Below are positions 58,506 through 64,000 of a DNA stretch of 64,000 nt, piece by piece. A program made the position numbers and the translations under genes. Under the pieces are notes generated by a model, which worked only from the letters and a program-made list of their open reading frames with translations, was not told the DNA's origin and did not search any database. The stretch's first letter is position 1. Each line of letters starts with the position of its first letter. The stretch comes from Mycolicibacterium sp. lyk4-40-TYG-92 (GTDB lineage Bacteria; Actinomycetota; Actinomycetes; Mycobacteriales; Mycobacteriaceae): positions 248,001 to 312,000 of the forward strand of contig NZ_JARVRX010000001.1 in assembly GCF_030209435.1 (NCBI RefSeq), read 5' to 3'.

Positions 58506-59270
58506 TTGATCGAACAGCTTGCGGCTCCGGCCCGGGCCGTTGGCGGGTTCTTCGAGATGGCCCTCGACACATTCACAAAGATGTGGCGTCGCCCCTTTCA
58601 GTTCCGGGAGTTCTTCGAACAAACCTGGATGATCGCCCGCGTATCGCTCGTGCCGACCCTGCTCGTCGCCATTCCGTTCACCGTGCTGGTCGCCTTCACG
58701 CTGAACATCCTGCTGCGTGAGATCGGCGCCGCCGACCTCTCCGGTGCGGGCACCGCGTTCGGCACGGTCACCCAGCTGGGTCCCGTCGTCACCGTGCTGG
58801 TGGTCGCCGGCGCCGGTGCGACCGCCATCTGCGCCGACCTGGGCGCCCGTACCATCCGCGAAGAGATCGACGCGATGCGCGTGCTCGGCATCGATCCGAT
58901 CCAGCGGCTGGTCGTGCCCCGCGTCCTCGCGTCGACCTTCGTCGCCGTGCTGCTGAACAACCTGGTGTGTGCCATCGGCATCTCGGGTGGCTACGTCTTC
59001 TCCGTCTTCCTGCAGGGCGTCAACCCGGGTTCGTTCATCAACGGCCTGACGGTGCTGACCGGCCTGGGTGAACTGATGCTCGCCGAGATCAAGGCCGTGC
59101 TGTTCGGCCTGCTCGCCGGCATGGTCGGCTGCTACCGCGGCCTCACCGTCAAGGGCGGCCCCAAGGGCGTCGGCATCGCGGTCAACGAGACCGTGGTCTA
59201 CGCCTTCATCTGCTTGTTCGTCATCAACGTGATCATGACCGCCATCGGCGTCCGGGTACTGGTGAGGTGA
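58506..59270 (+). CDS. yrbE4A: Mce4 permease subunit YrbE4A
   Basis: The 254-residue MlaE/YrbE-family inner-membrane permease has about five or six TM segments and the family motif 'ARTIREEIDAMRVLGIDPIQRLVVPRVLAS' region (the EExDAL-like coupling helix that contacts the ATPase). With YrbE4B it forms the channel of the Mce4 sterol importer; the MceG/MkL ATPase is encoded elsewhere. TTG 58506 with GGAG upstream fits 'MIEQLAAPARAVGGF'. It is 7 nt from yrbE4B. First gene of the mce4 operon after a long KstR-controlled leader. Confidence 0.95.
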   Translation: MIEQLAAPARAVGGFFEMALDTFTKMWRRPFQFREFFEQTWMIARVSLVPTLLVAIPFTVLVAFTLNILLREIGAADLSGAGTAFGTVTQLGPVVTVLVVAGAGATAICADLGARTIREEIDAMRVLGIDPIQRLVVPRVLASTFVAVLLNNLVCAIGISGGYVFSVFLQGVNPGSFINGLTVLTGLGELMLAEIKAVLFGLLAGMVGCYRGLTVKGGPKGVGIAVNETVVYAFICLFVINVIMTAIGVRVLVR

Positions 59271-59277
59271 TTCGGCC

Positions 59278-60120
59278 ATGAGTTACGACGCAACCCTCCG
59301 TTTCAAACGGATGTTCCGGGCAGTGCCCGGGATCTTCGACGGCATCGGTGAGCAGGCGCTGTTCTACGGGGAGTCCTTCCGGTACATCCCCAACGCACTG
59401 ACCCGCTACCGCCGCGAGACCATCCGGCTCATCGCCGAGATGACCATGGGCACCGGCGCGCTGGTGATGATCGGCGGCACCGTCGGTGTCGCGGCGTTCA
59501 TGACGCTCGCCTCCGGTGGCGTCATCGCGGTCCAGGGCTACTCGTCGCTGGGCAACATCGGTATCGAGGCGCTGACGGGCTTCCTGTCGGCATTCCTCAA
59601 CGTGCGCATCGTCGCGCCGATCATCGCGGGTATCGCACTGGCCGCCACCATCGGCGCCGGCTGTACCGCGCAGCTGGGCGCCATGCGCGTCGCCGAGGAG
59701 ATCGACGCCGTCGAATCGATGGCCGTGCACTCGGTGTCCTACCTGGTGTCCACGCGCATCATCGCGGGCCTGATCGCCGTCATCCCGCTGTATGCGCTGG
59801 CGGTCCTGGCGTCGTTCTTCGCGGCGCGCGCCACCACGGTCTACATCAACGGTCAGTCGGCGGGCCTCTACGACCACTACTTCAGCACCTTCATGGTGCC
59901 CACCGACCTGTTGTGGTCATTCCTGCAGGCCATCGTCATGTCCGTCGCGGTGATGCTGGTGCACACCTACTACGGCTACAACGCCAGCGGTGGTCCGGTC
60001 GGCGTCGGTATCGCGGTCGGCCAGGCCGTGCGGACCTCACTGATCGTGGTCGTCACCATCGTCCTGCTCATCTCCCTGGCCGTGTACGGCGCGTCCGGCA
60101 ACTTCAACCTCTCCGGATAG
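59278..60120 (+). CDS. yrbE4B: Mce4 permease subunit YrbE4B
   Basis: The 280-residue second YrbE subunit of the cholesterol importer has 'IGEQALFYGESFRYIPNALTRYRRE' N-terminally, about six TM segments, and the coupling-helix motif 'GAMRVAEEIDAVESMAVHSVSYLVSTRIIAG' (residues about 138-168). The ending 'LLISLAVYGASGNFNLSG' is typical. The ATG lies 7 nt after yrbE4A and is followed at 13 nt by mce4A. Confidence 0.95.
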   Translation: MSYDATLRFKRMFRAVPGIFDGIGEQALFYGESFRYIPNALTRYRRETIRLIAEMTMGTGALVMIGGTVGVAAFMTLASGGVIAVQGYSSLGNIGIEALTGFLSAFLNVRIVAPIIAGIALAATIGAGCTAQLGAMRVAEEIDAVESMAVHSVSYLVSTRIIAGLIAVIPLYALAVLASFFAARATTVYINGQSAGLYDHYFSTFMVPTDLLWSFLQAIVMSVAVMLVHTYYGYNASGGPVGVGIAVGQAVRTSLIVVVTIVLLISLAVYGASGNFNLSG

Positions 60121-60133
60121 GGGGTGCACGACG

Positions 60134-61336
60134 ATGTCTTCCGGCGGTCCTAAACGCAGTCATGTGAGGCTGGCGGCAGCGGTGCTGATCAGCATCATGC
60201 TGGCCGCGGTGGTGTTCACCTACTTGTCGTACACCGCGGCGTTCACCCCGACCGACACCGTGTCGGTGCTGGCACCGCGCGCGGGTCTGGTGATGGATCC
60301 CGATGCCAAGGTCAAGTACCGCGGCATCCAGGTCGGCAAGGTCGAGCAGATCGACTATGCCGGTGACCAGGCGAAGCTGACGCTGGCGGTTCTCAGTGAC
60401 CAGATGCGCTACATCCCCTCGAACGCGCGGGTCCGGCTCGGTAGCACGACGGTGTTCGGCGCCAAGTCGGTCGAGTTTCTGCCGCCGGAGCAGCCGTCGA
60501 AGGAGTCGCTGCGTCCGGGCGCGCAGGTGCAGGCCAAGGATGTCCAGCTGGAGATGAACACGGTCTTCCAGACGCTGACGGATCTGCTGGACAAGATCGA
60601 TCCGGTCAATCTGAACGCCACGGTGACCGCGCTGGGTGAAGGCCTGCGGGGCCGCGGCGATGACGCTGGTGCGGCCGCGGCCGGGCTGAGCAGGTACCTG
60701 CAGTATTTCAACCCGAAGCTGCCGACCCTGCAGCAGGATTTCAAGGACACCGCGACGGTCGCGGGGATCTACGGTGACGCGGCGCCCGACCTGGCCAAGG
60801 TCTTCCAGAACGCGCCGACGGTCAGCAAGACGCTGACCGACGAGCGGGATGACTTGAACGCGGCGCTGCTGGCGTCCACCGGGTTCGCCAACAATGCGTA
60901 CGCGACCATCTCGCCGGCCGCCGACGACTACATCGCCGCCATCCAGCGGCTGCGCGCGCCGCTGAAGGTGCTGGGCGACTACTCACCGGAGTTGCCGTGT
61001 CTGCTGCAGGGTGTGTCGAAGGCCGTGGACCGCTTCGGTCCGGTGTTCGGTGGTGTCAAGCCGGGTCTGTTCGTGTCGTCGAACTTCTTCCCCGGTGCGC
61101 CGAACTACACCTACCCCGAGAGCCTGCCGATGGTGAACGCCTCCGGTGGCCCGAACTGCCGTGGCCTTCCGGACCTGCCGTCCAAGCAGTTCGGCGGCTC
61201 CTGGTACCACTCGCCGTTCCTGGTGACCGACAACGCCTACATCCCGTTCCAGCCCAACACCGAGTTGCAGTTCGACGCTCCCTCGACACTGCAGTTCCTG
61301 TTCTCCGGTGCCTACGCAGAGAGGGACCGCTACTGA
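60134..61336 (+). CDS. mce4A: Mce4A, sterol-importer MCE protein
   Basis: The 400-residue protein has an N-terminal TM/signal anchor ('RLAAAVLISIMLAAVVFTYLSY'-like, residues 12-33) and an MCE domain about residues 45-125 ('RAGLVMDPDAKVKYRGIQVG', 'LGSTTVFGAKSVEFLPP'). A long helical needle region follows, then a C-terminal part with two Cys ('LPCLLQGV', 'GPNCRGLPDLP'), 'SPFLVTDNAYIPFQPN' and a final hydrophobic 'LQFLFSGAY'. It is the first of six MCE subunits forming the heterohexameric periplasmic tunnel. Confidence 0.95.
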   Translation: MSSGGPKRSHVRLAAAVLISIMLAAVVFTYLSYTAAFTPTDTVSVLAPRAGLVMDPDAKVKYRGIQVGKVEQIDYAGDQAKLTLAVLSDQMRYIPSNARVRLGSTTVFGAKSVEFLPPEQPSKESLRPGAQVQAKDVQLEMNTVFQTLTDLLDKIDPVNLNATVTALGEGLRGRGDDAGAAAAGLSRYLQYFNPKLPTLQQDFKDTATVAGIYGDAAPDLAKVFQNAPTVSKTLTDERDDLNAALLASTGFANNAYATISPAADDYIAAIQRLRAPLKVLGDYSPELPCLLQGVSKAVDRFGPVFGGVKPGLFVSSNFFPGAPNYTYPESLPMVNASGGPNCRGLPDLPSKQFGGSWYHSPFLVTDNAYIPFQPNTELQFDAPSTLQFLFSGAYAERDRY

Positions 61337-61361
61337 TGTCCGCGAGTGACTGGGGCCGCCC

Positions 61362-62396
61362 ATGAGACACAAACGCGAGATGATCAACGTCACGATCTTC
61401 ACCGTCGTGATGTTGCTGGTCGCCGCCGGTCTGGTCGTCGTGTTCGGCCAGTTCCGGTTCGCCTCGACGAACACTTATCACGCCACCTTCTCCGACGCGT
61501 CCCGGCTCAAGGCCGGTGAGGACGTGCGCATCGCGGGCGTGCAGGTGGGTTCGGTCAAGAGCGTCAAGCTCAAGAACGACAACACCGTCGACGTCACGTT
61601 CACGCTGAACGATCGCTACCAGCTGTACAGCTCGAGCCGTGCCGTCATCCGCTACCAGAACCTGGTCGGCGACCGGTACATGGAGATCACCTCCGGTCCG
61701 GGCGAGCTGCGCAAGCTGCCCGCCGGCGGCACTGTCGCTCTCGCCAACACCCAGCCGGCGCTCGACCTCGACGCCCTGCTCGGTGGTCTGCGCCCGGTCG
61801 TCAAGGGTCTGGACGGCAAGAAGGTCAACGAGATCACCGCCGCCATGATCGAGGCCCTGCAAGGGCAGGGCGGCGCGCTTTCCGACCTGCTGTCCAACAC
61901 CGGTTCGTTCAGCCAGACCCTGGCCGACCGCGACCAGCTGATCGGCGACACGATCACCAACCTCAACACGGTGCTCGCCACGGTCGATTCCAAGGGCTCG
62001 CAGTTCAACACGAGCATCGACCAGCTGCAGCAGCTGATCACCGGCCTGGCCGAGGGACGGGACCCGATCGCCGGTGCCATCGGCCCGCTGGCCTCGGCCG
62101 AGAACGACCTGACCGAGATGCTGCAGAAGTCACGGCGCCCGGTGCAGGGCGTCATCGAGAACGCCCGCCCGTTCGCGCAGCGCATGTATGAGCGCCGAGC
62201 TGAAGTGAACCCGGTCATCGAGAACCTCGCGGAGAACTACCTGCGGCTCAACGCCCTGGGTGCGTACGGCGCGTTCTTCAACATCTACTACTGCTCGGTC
62301 AAGATCAAGATGAGCGGCCCCGCGGGCAGCGACCTGATCGTGCCGTTCGGTGGTCCTGCGGATCCGTCGAAGGGCAGGTGCTCCGAAAATGGCTAA
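61362..62396 (+). CDS. mce4B: Mce4B, sterol-importer MCE protein
   Basis: The 344-residue protein has an N-terminal TM ('MINVTIFTVVMLLVAAGLVVVFG'-type, residues 6-28). The MCE domain is 'YHATFSDASRLKAGEDVRIAGVQVGSVKSV' and 'IRYQNLVGDRYMEITSG' (residues about 40-120). A helical needle region with 'GSFSQTLADRDQLIGDTITNLN' and the tail 'AFFNIYYCSVKIKMSG' follow. ATG 61362 is 25 nt after mce4A. It overlaps mce4C by 8 nt. Confidence 0.94.
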   Translation: MRHKREMINVTIFTVVMLLVAAGLVVVFGQFRFASTNTYHATFSDASRLKAGEDVRIAGVQVGSVKSVKLKNDNTVDVTFTLNDRYQLYSSSRAVIRYQNLVGDRYMEITSGPGELRKLPAGGTVALANTQPALDLDALLGGLRPVVKGLDGKKVNEITAAMIEALQGQGGALSDLLSNTGSFSQTLADRDQLIGDTITNLNTVLATVDSKGSQFNTSIDQLQQLITGLAEGRDPIAGAIGPLASAENDLTEMLQKSRRPVQGVIENARPFAQRMYERRAEVNPVIENLAENYLRLNALGAYGAFFNIYYCSVKIKMSGPAGSDLIVPFGGPADPSKGRCSENG

Positions 62397-63444
62397 GCCG
62401 GAAAAGGATCCGGTCCGCACCGGCGTACTCGGCGTCTTCCTCGTGACGTGCCTCGTGCTGATCTCGTTCGGGTACACCGGACTGCCGTTCTTTCCGCAGG
62501 GCAAGAACTACTCGGCGTTCTTCAGCGACGCCGGCGGCATCACGCCGGGCAGCGACGTCCGGGTCTCGGGCATCAGGGTCGGCAAGGTCGGCACCGTGGA
62601 GCTCGCCGGTACGTCGGCGAAGGTGAACTTCACCGTCGACCGACAGATCCGGGTCGGCGACCAGTCGCTGGTGTCGATCAAGACCGACACGGTGCTGGGT
62701 CAGAAGTCCCTCTGGGTGACCCCGAAGGGTACGAAGGAATCAACGGTTATCCCGTTGGGCCGCACCACGACTCCGTACACGATCAACACCGCGCTGCAGG
62801 ACCTCGGGCAGAACACCAGCGAGCTGGACAAGCCGCAGATGGAGCAGGCCCTCAAGGTGCTGACCGACACGTTGCACGACGCGACGCCGCAACTTCGTGG
62901 CGCGCTCGACGGTGTGGCTTCCCTGTCGCGGAGCCTCAACAAGCGCGACCAGGCGCTCGAACAGCTTCTGGGCCACGCCAAGAAGGTGTCGGACACTTTG
63001 GCGCAGCGCGCCGACCAGGTGAACAAGCTGGTGATCGACGGCAATCAGCTGTTCGCCGCACTGGATGAACGGCGTCAGTCCCTGAGCACGCTGATCTCCG
63101 GTATCCGTGGTGTCTCGCAACAGCTTTCCGGGTTCGTCGCCGACAACAAGCGCGAGTTCGGTCCGGCCCTCAAGCAGCTGAACCTGGTGATGGACGAATT
63201 GCTGAAGCGCAAGGAGCACATCAGTGAGGCGCTCAAGCGGTTGCCGGGTTACGCCACGGCGCTGGGCGAGGTGGTCGGTAACGGCCCGGGCTTCAACATC
63301 AACCTGTACGGCCTGCCGCCGGCGACGATGTCGGAAGTCCTGCTCGACACGTACTTCCAGCCGGGCAAGCTGCCTGCCAGCCTCGGCGACATGCTGAAGG
63401 GCTACATCTCTGAACGGATCGTCGTGAGGCCGAAGTCGCCATGA
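62389..63444 (+). CDS. mce4C: Mce4C, sterol-importer MCE protein
   Basis: The 351-residue protein starts at ATG 62389, overlapping the end of mce4B; the frame back to 62350 lies inside mce4B. It has one N-terminal TM ('GVFLVTCLVLISFGYTG'), the MCE domain 'YSAFFSDAGGITPGSDVRVSGIRVG' and 'TDTVLGQKSLWVTP', then a coiled helical region with 'RSLNKRDQALEQLLGHAKKVSDTL'. The end 'GFNINLYGLPPATM' is conserved in Mce C subunits. It overlaps mce4D by 4 nt (ATGA). Confidence 0.94.
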   Translation: MAKPEKDPVRTGVLGVFLVTCLVLISFGYTGLPFFPQGKNYSAFFSDAGGITPGSDVRVSGIRVGKVGTVELAGTSAKVNFTVDRQIRVGDQSLVSIKTDTVLGQKSLWVTPKGTKESTVIPLGRTTTPYTINTALQDLGQNTSELDKPQMEQALKVLTDTLHDATPQLRGALDGVASLSRSLNKRDQALEQLLGHAKKVSDTLAQRADQVNKLVIDGNQLFAALDERRQSLSTLISGIRGVSQQLSGFVADNKREFGPALKQLNLVMDELLKRKEHISEALKRLPGYATALGEVVGNGPGFNINLYGLPPATMSEVLLDTYFQPGKLPASLGDMLKGYISERIVVRPKSP

Positions 63445-64000
63445 TGAAGAACATGTCACGTGGGGCGATCCTTGCGGTCGTAGCCCTGGTAGTCGCGCTG
63501 GTGGCTGCCGGCGCCTACCTGCTCTGGCCGTCGCGTGGTGGCCACAAGGTGGTGGCCTACTTCACCAATGCCGTCGGCCTGTACGCGGGCGACGACGTGC
63601 GGGTGCTCGGGGTTCCGGTCGGCACCATCGATTCGGTTGAGCCGCAGCCCAATTCGGTCAAGGTCTCCATGACCGTGCAGGACGGCGTGAAGATCCCGGC
63701 CGACGCGCGGGCGATCATCATCTCGCCGAACCTGGTCGCGGCCCGGTTCGTGCAGTTCACCCCGGCCTACAACGGTGGTGCGGCGCTGGCCAACGGCGCC
63801 GAGGTGCCGCTGAGCCGGACCGGTGTTCCGGTCGAGTGGGACGACGTCAAGAAGCAGCTGACCCAGCTCAGCGCGCAGCTCGGTCCGCAGGACGGCGCGC
63901 CGCAGGGCCCGCTGGGTGCGTTCATCAACCAGGCCGCCGACACCCTCGACGGCAAGGGCGACTCGTTCCGCAGCGCGTTGCGTGAGCTGTCGCAAACCGC
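63441..64000 (+). CDS. mce4D: Mce4D (5' part, cut by window end)
   Basis: Only the first 186 residues are in the window. N-terminal TM 'AILAVVALVVALVAAGAYLLW'-type (residues 9-28), then the MCE domain 'VVAYFTNAVGLYAGDDVRVLG', 'VGTIDSVEPQPNSVKV', 'IISPNLVAARFVQFTPAY', then the start of the helical region. ATG 63441 overlaps the mce4C stop; ATG 63444 is the next Met. The rest, and presumably mce4E and mce4F, lie to the right of the window. Confidence 0.93.
   Translation, partial: MMKNMSRGAILAVVALVVALVAAGAYLLWPSRGGHKVVAYFTNAVGLYAGDDVRVLGVPVGTIDSVEPQPNSVKVSMTVQDGVKIPADARAIIISPNLVAARFVQFTPAYNGGAALANGAEVPLSRTGVPVEWDDVKKQLTQLSAQLGPQDGAPQGPLGAFINQAADTLDGKGDSFRSALRELSQT

Noticed and set aside
58346..58720. 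124-residue plus-strand frame across the mce4 leader
   Set aside because: It overlaps yrbE4A in another frame, is Arg/Pro-rich, and has no Shine-Dalgarno or homology that I recognise.

Overview
The window is actinobacterial, high-GC DNA with abundant GTG/TTG starts and many 4-base ATGA/GTGA gene overlaps. Its gene content identifies a mycobacterium: CYP125, CYP142, KshA, KstD, the Hsa and ChsE/ChsH enzymes, Mce4, a PPE-type protein and an MPT63-type protein. This is the KstR cholesterol/sterol catabolic locus, matching roughly Rv3494c-Rv3547 of M. tuberculosis in inverted orientation. Genes the tubercle bacillus lacks at these positions (IclR regulator, orphan sensor kinase, extended SDR, KSI-like protein) and rqlH beside hsaF, which I recall from M. 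smegmatis, suggest an environmental Mycolicibacterium-type species. Names rest on recognised protein sequence and gene order; no database search was run.

Layout. 0-4.6 kb (minus): an F420-type LLM enzyme, an exported histidine phosphatase, a small secreted protein, a Ddn-like F420 protein and fadA5. 4.7-10.8 kb (plus): cyp125-chsE1-chsE2-chsH2-chsH1-ltp2, which starts side-chain oxidation and removes the last C3 unit. 10.9-15.9 kb: an accessory block with a large membrane protein, a PPE-like/EspJ-like type VII secretion pair and an MPT63-domain protein with a long Ala/Pro tail. 16.1-21.5 kb: chsH3-kstD (minus) diverging from hsaE-hsaG-hsaF (plus). 21.6-30.3 kb: non-sterol genes, including a WS/DGAT acyltransferase, two SDRs, a YcgR/YcgQ-type membrane pair, the RqlH helicase and a hemophore-like secreted protein. 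30.4-36.2 kb: an IclR regulator diverging from a DUF1214-SDR-sulfotransferase operon, then kshA with a Cys-rich partner. 36.3-44.2 kb: gamma-carbonic anhydrase, a DUF35-ltp4-ltp3-KSI-like operon, an Rv3520c-type LLM enzyme and an Rv3519-type gene with cyp142. 44.3-51.1 kb: an Rv3517-like protein, a sensor kinase, an epimerase with echA19, and fadD19 with an NMO gene. 51.2-58.2 kb: a lipoprotein, a methyltransferase, fadD17-fadE27-fadE26, and fdxD-hsd4A. 58.5 kb to the right edge: yrbE4A-yrbE4B-mce4A-B-C-D, with mce4D cut by the window end.

How it works together. Mce4/YrbE4 imports sterol. CYP125 or CYP142 oxidises the terminal side-chain carbon. FadD19 and FadD17 activate side-chain acids. 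FadE26/FadE27, EchA19/ChsH3, Hsd4A and FadA5 run beta-oxidation, and ChsE1E2, ChsH1H2 and Ltp2 remove the last propionyl unit. KstD and KshA open the nucleus, and HsaE-F-G convert the ring-A/B-derived hydroxydienoate to pyruvate and propionyl-CoA. Nine exact matches and one 13/14 match to the KstR operator TnnAACnnGTTnnA lie in intergenic gaps and mark nearly every catabolic transcription unit. Several lie so close to start codons without a Shine-Dalgarno that leaderless transcription is likely. No tRNA, rRNA, CRISPR array, insertion sequence or integrase was seen, and no gene-free stretch exceeds 300 bases; the longest is the mce4 leader, about 275 bases.
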